DNA from: Fratercula arctica
Taxonomy: Eukaryota; Chordata; Aves; Charadriiformes; Alcidae
DNA: 64,000 bases
Direction of reading: 5' to 3'
NCBI GenBank assembly: GCA_947846985.1
Contig: CANTUZ010000001.1
Location: 108,703,757 to 108,767,756 of the forward strand
Position numbers and translations under genes: made by a program. Below, piece by piece: positions 14,601 through 26,617 of the stretch. Under the pieces are notes generated by a model that was given only the letters and a program-made list of their open reading frames with translations, made no database searches and was not told the DNA's origin. Position 1 is the first letter of the stretch. Each line of letters begins with the position of its first letter.

Positions 14601-14989
14601 ATTTTTCAAGAAAGGAATGCCCTGCTAGGAGATTGAGGATGCATGTAACAAACAATTAACTGAGGATAATTTCTGGTCTTTTTGAGAAGTGGCGTGACTT
14701 ACTTGGATTGTGTTAAAAAAAAGAAACTAAAATTATTCATGATGGAAAAGTTGTAAAAGGGGAGACTATCAGTCTTCCCATCCAAAAAAGCTATTTTTAG
14801 TTTCTGTTATATTTCAGAGTTAGCAGATGACAATATTTGTGTCTTCCCAAGGAATCCTCAGTGGTACTTAAGGAAGTAAAGATTCTGGGATGCCATTTTA
14901 GGATTGAGGCAAAAGAGAAGGAAATCAAAAAAGGTCTTTGGCAAAAAGGAGACAGTCTTACATGTAATGAAACATTCTCAAATAAGAAA
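11619..14989. other. AT-rich non-coding stretch
   Basis: Nothing beyond low-complexity DNA is supported. It includes a T14 run near 13203-13216 and an AAAT/AAAC repeat at 14530-14556. Open frames here (up to about 114 codons at 11947-12291 on -) have no recognisable similarity. Confidence 0.6.
14530..14556. repeat. (AAAT)n microsatellite, imperfect
   Basis: Units of AAAT with one AAAC interruption, followed 15 bases later by a T-run. Simple slippage repeat. Confidence 0.85.
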
Positions 14990-15235
14990 AAAACATTAAT
15001 GGCAGAACCTCAGGGATTAATTTTAGGGCCACTATCATTTCTTATAAATTACTCATAAGATGGGATGAAGAGCAGAATATGAATTTTGCTTGTGTCATGA
15101 ATTTAAGACCAAACAATCCAAATGACATTGATAGAATTCAATAGGATTTGTACAGATTAGAGAGTAAGGATATAAGGGGGAGAGAGACAAAGAATTTGCT
15201 ACACAATGGAAATGCAATATATTACATTGATGTAT
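14990..15235 (+). mobile_element. Ancient CR1/L3-like LINE relic (RT core)
   Basis: Four landmarks of CR1-clade ORF2 occur in the right order and spacing, each decayed. (1) At 15005-15054, translation gives EPQGLILGPLSFL, a clear match to RT block GVPQGSVLGPLLF. (2) At 15083-15100, DNA similar to the coding sequence of KFADDTK, but mutated so the catalytic aspartates are gone. (3) At 15132-15165, AGAATTCAATAGGATTTG then CAGATTAGAGAG, equivalent to the RIQQDLDRLE segment. (4) At 15191-15232, GAATTTGCTACA then GGAAATGCAATATATTACA, equivalent to MNFNKxKCxVLHLG. The 51-53 kb copy shows the same order. Several indels and stops make it non-functional. The boundaries are those of visible similarity; the true element probably extends both ways. 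Assignment to L3 versus old CR1 is inference. Confidence 0.6.
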
Positions 15236-16456
15236 TTTATCACTTCAGGTCCAAATAGCATAGTTTATAAAGTGGTGTCGTAGTCCCACATATAACCTAT
15301 TTTTCTAATAACATTTATATATCTTTGTAGCCCCTTAAACTTGCAAAGCTTGACTACATAACGAACAGTTTGTGTCTTTAATGTAGTTGCTCCATATTTC
15401 AATGGTTTTAGATAATTAGAAGGTGGAATTTATGAAATGCATTGTGCTGGGAAAATTACAGCATCCTACCCCACGTCCTTCTTAATGTGTAAAAACAGGA
15501 ATCTGCTGCCCCAAAGCTGTCACCCATTAATGATCTGCCACAGAGAGGAATAAAAACTTTAACAGGTCTCTCAGGTCCAGCTTGATGTAAGCCCAGTCAG
15601 CCATGGTGAGGGGCATGAAAGTAATACTGGGGAGGACCAGTGATTTTTGGTTCTGAGGAGCTGGAAAACAGGTCTGTTTCTGCTTTCGCTTTATGTAGAT
15701 GTTATTAAAGTCTTCAGAAAGTATCTGCTGGCATTTGCTGATCAGGAAATGAAGAAGAACCTACTTCTTTAAACGTGAAAATTTTTCTTGTCTCCCTTTT
15801 CAAGGAAGTCCTCTCTGTCAGGCATGACTTTGGCAGAAGGACTGTTGTTTGGTCCCCTTGCTCTGTTTTCGTGGCAGAACATTTTGCAATAATGGTGGAA
15901 AAGCTATTCATGCTGTTGCACAGAATACTTACCAACTTTGTGGTCTTCATCTTGTATTTTTTGAAACTAGAGTAATTCTGGGCTGTAATAATTGCATGTT
16001 ACATGTTAGAAAGTCTTTGGAAGTAATTTTAAAAGCAGCACACAATAAGGATCTGGTTCTACAAATACTTCCAGAATCAGTGTTCACTGTGTGAAGCTAA
16101 TTGCATGCATAGGTTTTACTTGGATAAAAACAGTGAGGAGAAATTAGAAGTTAAATCAGACTTGGAAACATCCACCTTGTCTCTTCTTGATATTGTTTAA
16201 CGAGTTTGGTTAGGGATTTTTTTTCATGTTGGCCTTCTTTCTTGAACTTTCAAAGGAAAGAGGGCACACATGCTTTTGAGACCTTCCTTTTACTAAAGTT
16301 TGTAAATTCTTTTTCTTTCCCCCACCTCACCTTGTTTTGTTTCTCTTGTGATTTTCTCACTTGCTCTTTCCTAGGTCACTGGTATAACTTCAGGGGTGGA
16401 AGAGCTAATGATGTATAGGCAAAACAAATACAGACCTGTTGTATGGTTAAAATGTT

Positions 16457-16499
16457 TGATTTACAGGCTTTTCTGAATCCATGAAAAGCCTATAAATCA
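16457..16499. repeat. Inverted repeat, 17-bp arms, 9-base loop
   Basis: The left arm TGATTTACAGGCTTTTC (16457-16473) and right arm GAAAAGCCTATAAATCA (16483-16499) pair over 17 bases with a single mismatch. The loop is 9 bases. The stem is far better than chance neighbours but too short for a normal microRNA precursor (about 22 or more paired bases per arm). It could be a tiny palindromic transposon remnant or a mutational palindrome. Confidence 0.85.
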
Positions 16500-19400
16500 G
16501 GATTATTGTATGATAGCAACCTAGCTATGGTCCTAATGATATGGAATTAGTGTATGTGCTATTTTTCCTAATGTATGCAGAGATATGTTGAAAAGATGGA
16601 TTAACTCTGAGTCCATCACTGTGGAAAACGTGATTCAGTGGATAAAAGCTCGGTTATCTTTGGCTCTAAGCACAGGAGTGAAGAAAGAAGTTATGTAAGA
16701 TATTTCATATGAGCACTTAGACTGTTCTGAAACCCTGTCTTTCTTTCTAATACAGAGCAAGGAGAAAGCAGGCAATGTGGTGCCTGCAGTTATCTCAGAA
16801 AGCTTCTCTCTGTGTAAAAGGAGCTGTAAGATATCTTGAGACTATGTGCCAATTTGTAGAGTTTATAGCTCTCCCATTCCCTTTGTTCTAGGTTGCCAAG
16901 TTGCCTACATGATCTGACATAAAGTCATCTGAGCCCTACTTACTCCTTTGACATTTCGATAGTGGGTTATTGTATTCCACTTTTGTTTCCTTGCTAGTCA
17001 TGCACTTTCTATTCTGTGGAGTGAGTACTTGATGCTCGTAGCCTCTCCTGCCCCCACTTTTCTACTGATGCTCTTCGTGTCAATCTTTCTTGAGCAAGGG
17101 AGAGTCCACAGCATTCCCTTAGAGCTGCTGCAAGAGGAGGGGTGAAGCCTCTAGATATGTTGAAAATCTGTTTGCTCAATGCCTGCAGGCTGTGTATGTG
17201 GCAGCCAAACAGCTCACTAGCTGCAAGAGGGTGAGAAAGAAGCATGGGGTCATGCTGAATGTTTTGGACTTTTGCTGGGGGCGATGGTAAATGTCTGCAC
17301 TCACAGTTTATTTAGTTCTGTATGAATGATTTGCTGTTTCTAGTCTTTGTTTTTAACTGGAGCAGAGAAGCAGGGCATATTGTATGAAGGAACTGGAGCC
17401 CTGAGGCCAAGATAAGGACCATGGATATACCAGGCAACAAAATTGCTGCCTGTCATTGCGCCTTGAGAATGAACCCAAAATGAGAACCAAATAAAACCTC
17501 TACTACCAGGAGGAATACATATCTGTCGGAGTTGTATATGAAGGGTAGGGAGATAGATGTTCATTAGTCATTTTGCACTGATATTGATGTTACACGATAC
17601 TTGCTGTTCTCTTACAAGGCCATACAATAAGTACAGTCATCGTGTTTCACATTTAATGTACACAAAATGGTTATTTGAGTGAAAGAATAATTTTTCAATG
17701 CTAGAAATCTGTTAATGCAAGATAAAAGCCAAAAGATTCAAGAACGTCATCACATATACTCCTTGAAATGTAATTGAAATATCAGTTTTAATCTCATTTT
17801 AGCAGCTACCTGAAGCATCTCTGCATATTGCTTCAGAAAGCATGCAGCATAAATATGGGTCTGTGCTGGAGTTCTATTAGAATGTGTTTTCATATGTAGT
17901 CATGAAAGGAGAGGTTAAGATGAATCAGTTTTACTGTGGTGCCACGTGACGCTCCGCCATGAATCTCATAAAACCCTGAAGCAGTTTTTATGCTGTTCAG
18001 GTTTTCACTGCAGATTAGAAGGAAAGAAGAGGATTTATCATTAGCAGCAAAGTGATGAGATATTTCTCGTTTGTGTTTGTTTTTCTTATTGAGATAGATG
18101 TTGCACAGGCTTCTCCCCTTATTTAACTCAGTTGTGGTATCTGATCTACAAAATGAATTAGGTCCATTCCATTTAAGTGGAGAAATACGTGGATTAATTT
18201 AAATCTCGTAACAATATGCTTTACAAATAACCAGAAGCAAGAAAAGCAATTAATGTGTTTTTTTTAAGTTAGAGGTAAGCCACAAGATTCATAACAAAGT
18301 TCCTAATCTATTGTAAATTTACTGTAAGATTACATCTGTACTCAGTCATGAAAAGCAGCATTCCAAACATTCTTTTGCCTGAGAAATATCCAACTGTTAG
18401 GCTTATAAGAGGAAAACTCTCTTTGTCCAGTTTGGGGAGGGCAAAGAGCCCTTTCCAGACATACCATCCTAAAATGCAACAAGTATCGACGAACCGCATG
18501 CTCTTTCTGGAGAGCAGAGTTGGTCAGGCAGCAGCAGCTAGATGCCTAGCTGACAGAAGGGCCCATGGAGATAGGCTGGTGAACATCTACTTGCCAAGGT
18601 CTCAACTGTGCCTTACCTGCAGCAAACTAAAGGATATTTTCTAGGGACTGGAGTCATATTTACTTCATTGACTGAAAATTATTCAGCTTTGTCCTAAAAT
18701 ATTTGAGAACTAGGTTCTCAGTAACAACAGGGTCACTTTAAACATATTTAATGCCACATTTTGCTTGCAAGGCTTCTAGAATGAAAATTTCTGAGCTTCC
18801 CAGATCCAGCTTTTTTGTTTGTTTCTGTCTAGTAGTACAACTACGTAAGGGGATAAATGTGCTTTAAAACTTAGCTCACAAATGTAATGAAAAATTAATT
18901 ATTTGGGAAAACTCTTTAAATGGAGTAGGCTTTGGTAGCCAGCTCAAGTTGGAGGCTCAATAGCACCCTTTGAAACGTGTTGGAAATGTGAAATCAAGTC
19001 TTGATGAGGAAGACTTAATCTGAGAAAAGCTACTCTTAACTTAGTGTATACAACTGACAGTGTCCTTTCTGATTAAAAGATTTTTAAAAACAATCAAAAT
19101 CCATAATGCTTATAGTTTTGAAACATGTCTGAGCTTGTTCATCATGCTGGGGAAAACTGAAAAACTGGTAGTGCTTTTGGGGGAGTATTATATGTTATTG
19201 GAGGTTAATATTGTATTACTGACATGTTAGACACAGAACATTATTTTTCAGGGGTCTGCACAAACACAGAATTGAAAGGTGGCCTTTATCTTTAGCAGGG
19301 TTGAAAGAAAAGGCAAGACAATAAATAAAGGAAGTAATCAAAGAGGGAACCAAGGGAAACAATAGAATAATATCAGTCAAGATGATAGGCAGTCGTACAA

Positions 19401-20450
19401 GTGGCCATGCTGTTTTCATGGCAAGAGAGAGTTATAAGGGAGAATTTTAATGAAGCAATCAAGAGGTTTATGGAAAGCTCCTCCCACAGACAATGAAAGA
19501 GCCCCTGCAAGTGAACAGCAAAAATTATTTCCTTAATGATTTTTGTTCCTTTTTTCTTCTCATTTTATAGTTTCAGTTCATCTGCAGAATATGTAACTTG
19601 ACCCACTGGCTACAGCAGGCTATATGTTAACCCAGACATCCTGTGCCTGCATGTGGCATGGTCTGTGGAATCTCTTTGCGTCATGTTAAAAACACAATTC
19701 AAAAAGTAAAGACATCTTCCTTGTTTTTCTAGTGCCATTATGTAATGCCACAAAGGCACAATGCCTTATCTGTGTCTGATTTGGAAAGCGGTTGATGAAG
19801 ATGACTGAGGGAACAATTTTTCCTGCAGTGTTAACGCTCCTTGGAATGATAAGCTCTGGCTAGTGAGACTAAGTGGGTAACTTTAATGGAATCAGTCTTA
19901 CTTTACCGTAGAGAACAATCCTGCACTGGAAAATGAGTGAGCTAAATGATCTAGTAAGTATTTTCCATCTGTAATTTCTTGTATATTAAATGCTTTTTCC
20001 AGGCTTTTCCTTCCTTTTCCAGCTAAGTTGAAAGTCTTGGTCTTCCTAAAAGAAAAAGCAGCAAACCTTGTTTTCCTGAAGGTAATAGGCTCTTTCTTGC
20101 ACAGTAAATTTCAACTGCAGTTTTTCCTGGGAGGGGTTTCTCTGAGGAGAGAAAGCTGCTAAACATTGTTTGCTATGGCAGCTGGGTGTATGGGAATTGG
20201 CAACGCTGATTCAAGCCCTGCAAGAAAAAGTTTTTCCTTTTCCAGTATATAAACACTTATAGTAGATTTTGTGTCATCTGGGATTCAATTTCTTTTCTAA
20301 ATCAAGTGAACTGTACTACGACAGTTCAGAGTCAGTTTAAAAGTATTCTCTCAGGTCAATTTTGGTCCCGATTGCAAAATTCTAACAAGTGTTTCTATTA
20401 GTCTTTCCTGTTTCTGAGGATATTTTCTCTTTTTTTTTTGTCTATCCTTT

Positions 20451-20503
20451 TGTGAGGATATTGTGTGAGATATTTTGTGAGATATTCCCCCCCCCCCCCC
20501 CCC
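20451..20503. repeat. Three TGTGAGATATTT-like repeats running into a C17 homopolymer
   Basis: About three degenerate 11-13-base units (TGTGAGGATATTG, TGTGAGATATTTT, GTGAGATATT) are followed directly by 17 consecutive C (20487-20503). The minus strand therefore carries G17, which can form quadruplex-like structures and is prone to length error in assembly. Confidence 0.9.
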
Positions 20504-23231
20504 GTTGGTCTTGAAGTACAAACACTACTTGAGTACTGACTTACAGCTAAAATCATAGGGAGAAAATGGAAATACTTTGAATTCAGTTAAAAAAAAAAAA
20601 GAAGGCCACATTTTCTTACCTCCTTTTCACTAGTTCCATGCAAGGAATAATGGAGGACCTGGTAAAAAATAGCTCCCAGGTGTAAATCTGCAGAGGCCAC
20701 CCGAGGAATCTGTAGTAGGACCTTTCCATGGCCCTGCCACTTTCTTAAATATACTTTGCAGCTGCAAAGGCAGTTCCTTTTATTGCTTTTTCCAAGCCTG
20801 GAAGATAGCTGAGGTCATTGGTGCTGTTATATTGCTTCTAATGTATTTTGTTTAGCTGCTTTCTCATGAGTGTGTACCAGAAAATATATTGCACTTGTAT
20901 AAAGTAAATTGAGTATTGAAATATCCCAATCGTGTTTAAAAATGCTTTCGTGATCAACATTCAGTGAAATAAATAAACCAACAAAAAAAGGTAAATCTAG
21001 TCCAGTCCATTTATTGACAAGTGCAGTTAGTCTTTCACATTTCTGTGCAGAGAGTAAGTGTCAACATAACAGTCTTTTGAGATATGCTGGCTGGCAAATA
21101 TTATCCTGGCTGTAAAAATGAAAGAAACCAATGCAAAAACACAAGTCAGGCACAGATCCACTAAGAGGATGTTTCTGGTTCACACTCAAGGCTACCTCCT
21201 GCATGTGTGCATATACGTATATATGTGAGTGTACTTATATATAAACACAAGAACGCGTGCATGCTTTTTTCTCAGAGGAATAAGGTGCCTTCTCCCTGTT
21301 CTCCTTGGTAAATCTGGATGTGAGAGAAGATCCTGACAATTAGATATTCTCAACAGCTGTCATGCCTCTAGCTATTGAAGACAGCTTTAACCCATGACTT
21401 ACCTGCAGCTGCACAGGGTTCATTCACTCTGTTTAAGACTATCGAACCGGCTTCTTGTTTTTCCCACTAGCACAGTTTCCTTGGTGCATGAAGCATGAGC
21501 CCATGTAAAGTGACATTCAACTTTCTTCAGAGATGTGGGTCAGGTTTTATTCTATGAGGTAATTGCACGTGAAGTTGGTTTTGGTGTATAGTTAGGCAGT
21601 TTTTTCATATACCACTAGGGTTCCATCCCCATCTAGTTTCCTCTTCCACTGCAGTCACTGCTTTTATTTCAAAACAGTTGTGCAGTCAGATTTAACTGGT
21701 TTTTTTTTTTCACATCTGGGAACAAAAAATCAAAACAGGGGCATAATTGTTAATGTAAGGCTAAACAGAAGCCTACAGCCTGTTATGAACAGGGTCAAAG
21801 TAAAGACAAACATTTATGTGTAGTCAGACAAGAATTTATGTCAATCTGGTTATAATCTGTTGTGTCAAAACTGTAAGTAAACTGTGGAACAGGAAGAAGA
21901 GCACCTTGACATCATGATGGCTGTTGTGGTGATTCACTCAGCTGTTTATGGCATGCTCCTGCAGTGCTAGCTACTTCCAGATGTTCAGGAAGATATAGAT
22001 ACCCCCTGTTTCTCCAAGGACAAAGGAAGACTAAGTCTAGGACTACAAGAAATCAAACATTTTTAGAAATGTCTTCTAGATGAATGGGAAATGGACTCAG
22101 GCAGATGGTAATGTGTTTGAAGGTTGTATCATAAAAGAAAGCAAAGCAAGTTTGTGCAAGGAGCTAACAGGTTGATAGACCCTGGAGGGGGTAACACTGG
22201 TAGCAGAAAACAAATGTAATGGAATAGAGCAAAGACAATTTGTGAGGCAACCTCACTTGGAAGTAGTGACACGGCTGTTAGGCTGCCTACTGCAGAAAAT
22301 TAGCAATTATCTGTGCTCTGTGTTAACACGGGGTTAATCCTGCACTTGCTTAGGATTTGGTATGGGGTAGAAGTTGAATAGGTCCTGGAGGTAAATAAAA
22401 GAGAAGTGATGGGGTGGCTGTGCGTTATCAAAGAGTAGAAGATAAGAGTGTTATAGAGTTAATGTCCTGCAGCAATGCCTATACATGAGCATTGGATAAT
22501 TTTCTGTTTAATAATATAGGCATAATTCAGGTCTTTGCTCTTAGTTTTTTAACCAGGTCAGCTCATTCAATCATTCACAGGTCATTTATGATGCACTATA
22601 TATGCTGCTTGTTTGTAGCTCTTTGTGGAACTAGTTTGTGAGAAGCTTTCCCATATGTTTGCTGCTTCAGTTTTGATCTCTCCTGTGATTTTAGATGGGC
22701 CATAGTTCGAATGGATCCGAAATAAATCTCTTGTGTTAGAGTGCTTCCTATGCCAGAAGAACTACAGTTCACATCCAACCCTCAAAGTCAGAATAACTCT
22801 TATCCAGACCCAAAGACACTGCTTAGTCTGAAAAACTTTCCAATTTATTGAAGTTCAGGTCCAAGACCAAACAGATGTCTCAGGACTACGTCTGGTATAG
22901 ACCTAGGTCCAGAGTCAACCTCAAAATATTTAGGGATTCTTTTATCAACCAGATATTTTGAATCAGTTCATGTTTTGCTTGATGAGCATCTTGGATTTTC
23001 AGTAGGAGAAACTCTTTTTATTCCCTTCTGGGGCAATTATAATTTCATTAGACAGATTACTTAAGCAATACATTGTATTTCTGTTTCCCTTAGGCCTAAC
23101 TTCTCTCCCTCCCTCCACTGTCCTGTGGATCTACATAAAGACTGTTGATTAATTGCTGGAAAGACAGTAAACAAATTAGAATTATTTTTCTCCTGCCCAG
23201 TTGCTCATTAGAAGACAAAATTCAAGAAACA

Positions 23232-23301
23232 GGGCCAAATCTAGAACTGATTTAGTTCAGAGTGGCTCTTGTGCCAGTGGGTCTCGGCTGACTTAGTTCA
23301 G
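23232..23301. repeat. Dispersed old repeat, copy A
   Basis: Starts with GGGCCAAATCTAGAACTG and ends with GCTGACTTAGTTCAG. The last 37 bases align without gaps to 26581-26617 with 30 identities by hand count, and both copies have a GGCCAAA(A)TC string upstream. That makes them two members of one dispersed family, not a local duplication. The GGGCCAAATC edge resembles old near-palindromic repeats of archosaur and turtle genomes. The family name is not known to me with certainty. Confidence 0.5.
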
Positions 23302-24122
23302 TGTACGCTCTGACTCATGATTTATAAGGAATAGTGAAAAGTTGCCACAGGAAGGAAAATACCATTTTTACTCTACTGGATTTTAATTTAGGACATAAAT
23401 GAGGAAGTGCTTCTCATCAATAATGTAAATTCCAATTTGCTTTTACAAATGAAGTGGAACTCGAATACTAAGTTTTCTTTAGGACTTCATGTTCTTGAGA
23501 GCTACTAGACAAGGGAAACCCCTTTAAGTCAAGTGAAGTATGCATAATTTTTTAATAAAGGGACCTAATCTCTATTCATTGCTTACCTAGGGTAACTGCT
23601 GACTGGCTCTTTTGGATTAGAATCTGATTGTCTCTTCACTTCCTATGAAAATGAGGTGTGTTTAGTACCTGCCTGAAATGACCGCCTGCAATATTTTGGG
23701 ATGTTTGTTAACATCACAATATCAAGCAATTTTTTATACCTTTAAATTTGGTTTTTACTCTCTTAAAAGATTGCAGATACTTCTTGTCCTATCAATTTTT
23801 CCCTTTCTATTTACTGTCATTGACTTTCTACAGTTTCCCCTGTCTTTCTAAATGGGATTTTTGCTGCCTTTTCCTTTTCTTTTTGTCCACATACCTCCAC
23901 AACCAATAACTGGGAACAATAGTCAGATTTGTGCTCTTTCTATGCCAAATTTCACCTGTGACATACAAGAATTATAGAGTAATCAGAAGGTAAAAAGTAA
24001 TCCATTTAAACATTAATTTTGTCTGCTGTGTAGAGTTTGAGTTTAGCTGCTCTATCTGTACACACTGATTTTCATTTATCTAAAGAAATTTCATCTAATT
24101 AGCCAAAGACATTTGCCTTCCT

Positions 24123-24178
24123 TACATACATATATATGTATATATGTACACATGTATGCGTATATTAATGTATACATA
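24123..24178. repeat. Alternating purine-pyrimidine TA/TG tract
   Basis: An imperfect ACATA/TATATG/TACACATG alternation over about 55 bases. It is a decayed TA/CA microsatellite, self-complementary in parts. Confidence 0.75.
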
Positions 24179-25881
24179 AACATTTAGTCAAAGTGTTCTG
24201 TAAGCGTATGAAGCTCTTGACAGGCATGTGATAGGCACAGGCTGCAGGCTCTGGTTTGAGTCTCTGTGGCTGGTGGCGTGGGAGAGGGCTCCATCCCCTA
24301 CTGCGCACCAGACTGGGAACAGGATGTGTGGCTTTCTGCTCCCCACCTTTGCAACCCAATAGTACTACTTGGGGCCCACAAGGTACAGGGGCGGCATATC
24401 CCAACTTCTGGCAATGCTAAAAGCCCATAGACAACCGCTGAGTTACAAATTGGAGTAGGACTCCAGCTCCCTGAAAAACTAGGAACTTGGAGCTAGTGTC
24501 ATTCCCTGCCCTCCCAAACTGTTCTTTTAGGGTTGTGTCTCCTGTGGCTTTTATCTCAAAGAGCTGAAATAGTCCAGTAGACTTCAATAGCCAATAGGGG
24601 TTTATTCCAAAGTGCCCATCGCCCAAGAGGAATCACGAGCAGAAGTGGGAGTCACTGAAGATGGAGCATTTCAGAAAAACAGTCCAGGAATTTTTCATCT
24701 CGACTGGCTCCAAATTATCACAAACAATTTAGTGGGTTATTTTTGTGGGACTATTCCTAGAGTAACCTGAAAAATCAGTGCTCTGAGTAATCTGTGCGAG
24801 CCTGCTTAAATTTTTTCTTCTAACTTGTAAATTTTCAGTTTCTAAAAGGACTTTTCTAAAGAATGATAGTTACAAAAAATGTGAAATAATAATCCAGAAT
24901 TGAAAACCAGTGAAGAATAAACATGGAAGAAAATACTACTCTGCCCTCTCTGCTTGATGTCCTGCTCCCTAAGCTGATTGTGTAACACAGTAAATATTTT
25001 GCAACTCTATGATGGATCTCCCCCATTTTATTTGCCATAGCCTTGACTGGCTCTGGGTTAATACAAAAGTGGTTATGCTTATGAGCTGTTGAGTTCGCAG
25101 GCAGAGTCTTACATGTGAAATTATTGTACTATCTTTTCAACAAAAAATAGCACTTAGAAATCTTCCTGCTGTGAAGGGACAGAGTGGCAGTGACCTACAA
25201 CCATGATAATAGTCATAGATCATAGACTAGGGAGGTGGAGAGCAGTCTGTCAGCTGTACGTATTCGGCTTTTACTTCCAACTGTTTCTGGTGATGAGGTT
25301 CCTGTGAGGTAAATTAGGTATAGAGGTAGGTAGTATTATTCCTATCCAGAAGAGAAGTCTTAAGGAAAGCTATGAAAACTGACTGAAAATATATTCCTGT
25401 CACACAATCCGTGAGAAGTAAGACTGTTACTGTGATCTGATTGTACTACCAGTGATTATGTGACTACTCAAGTAAAACTCAATTTTATACAGCTAGAAAA
25501 CAGTAGGCAAATAATAACAGTTACTGTTCCGTGGCTTTCAATAGTGGCTGGACAAGCTACAGTCTGACTAGGTGCTTGAATCTTTTGTCTGATTTACAGA
25601 AAGCCTGGTCATAGTTCTTCACTTCCTTGGATGTTATGCAGTGGTTTGTGTTTCTGTGGCTGAGGAGCATGACCAGCCCATCGAGAATCAAGAACGTTTT
25701 TAGGTGGTGTTTCCAGCAGGTCCATTTTCAAGTTTGGCAGTTCTAAATAATAACCTGTGTACAATAAAACTAAAGTTTTTCTTGGTTACAGCACTACCTT
25801 TTAAAGCTTGTTATTGGTTAATGCAGTATTTGAAGGTATCCTCAGGCAGGATAAGGAGGGCACAGCTTCATGTGAACGGCT

Positions 25882-26388
25882 CTGATGGAGCCCAGTTCTG
25901 GGCTCCCTGGTTCAAGAGGGACAGGGAACTGCTGGAGAGGGTGCAGCAAAGGGCTACAAAGATGATTAGGGGACTGGAGCACCTCTCTTATGAAGAAAGG
26001 CTGAGGGATTTGGGTCTCTTCAGTCTGGAAAAAAGACGGCTGAGGGGGGACATTATCAATACTTATAAATACTTAAAAGGTGGGTGTCAGGAGGATGGGG
26101 CCAGGCTCTTTTCAGTAGTGCCCGGGGACAGGACAAGAGGTAATGGGCACAAACTTGAGCATAGGAAGTTCCACCTAAACATGAGGAGGAACTTCTTTAC
26201 TTTGAGGGTGGCAGAGCACTGGAACAGGCTGCCCAGAGAGGTGGTGGAGTCTCCGTCTCTGGAGACATTCAAAACCCGCCTGGATGTGTTCCTGTGCAAC
26301 CTGCTCTAGGTGACCCTGCTCTGGCAGGGGGGTTGGACTAGATGATCTCCAGAGGTCCCTTCCAACCCTATGGTTCTATGATTCTATG
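25882..26388 (+). mobile_element. CR1 LINE, 5'-truncated 3' copy with open C-terminal frame
   Basis: The sequence encodes the last ~140 residues of CR1 ORF2 without a break (25882-26309), with landmarks [40 protein letters not shown] and [18 protein letters not shown]. After the stop comes a short 3' region with GGTTGGACTAGATGATCTCC, GAGGTCCCTTCCAACC and a terminal TTCTATGATTCTATG. The RT catalytic core is absent, so the copy is dead on arrival, as usual for CR1. The frame stays open upstream to 25704 only because flanking DNA happens to lack stops. Its 3' end (CTCCAGAGGTCCC) differs from the other copies (CTTTAAGGTCCC), so it is a different subfamily. Intact codons suggest moderate age. Confidence 0.95.
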
Positions 26389-26528
26389 TTTGCTTCTACC
26401 CTGGCACTTTGTTATTTTGCAAAGGGATCCTGTAGATGCAGGAACTTTACCTTAAATTACTTCTGTCCTTCCAAAAGAGATCTTGCAGATGGCTCTGAGA
26501 CTGTAAGGCACATGTGATGTGAAACACA

Positions 26529-26617
26529 GGCCAAAATCCAAAAATCAGTGCCACATCTGTAACTAGTGTAATTCAGTACAGTTCTTGTGGCTGTAGGGCT
26601 TAGCTGACTTAGTTCAG
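26529..26617. repeat. Dispersed old repeat, copy B
   Basis: Partner of the copy at 23232-23301. It shares an exact GCTGACTTAGTTCAG core, the TCTTGTG string about 20 bases upstream and a GGCCAAAATCC start. It is about 19 bases longer than copy A between the start and the shared 37-base block, so one or both carry indels. It lies about 140 bases downstream of a CR1 3' end but is unrelated to CR1. Confidence 0.5.

Larger units (their letters stand above)
15236..25881. other. AT-rich non-coding stretch
   Basis: No supported gene. It contains a hairpin (16457-16499), a repeat-plus-C17 tract (20451-20503), a TA/CA-type alternating tract (24123-24178) and one copy of a dispersed repeat (23232-23301). 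A mildly GC-rich segment around 24240-24400 has no recognisable content. Short frames on both strands look like noise. Confidence 0.55.

Noticed and set aside
25704..25881. N-terminal extension of the 201-codon frame over the 25.9 kb CR1 copy
   Set aside because: The first ~60 codons come from unrelated flanking DNA. Only the part from about 25882 is CR1.
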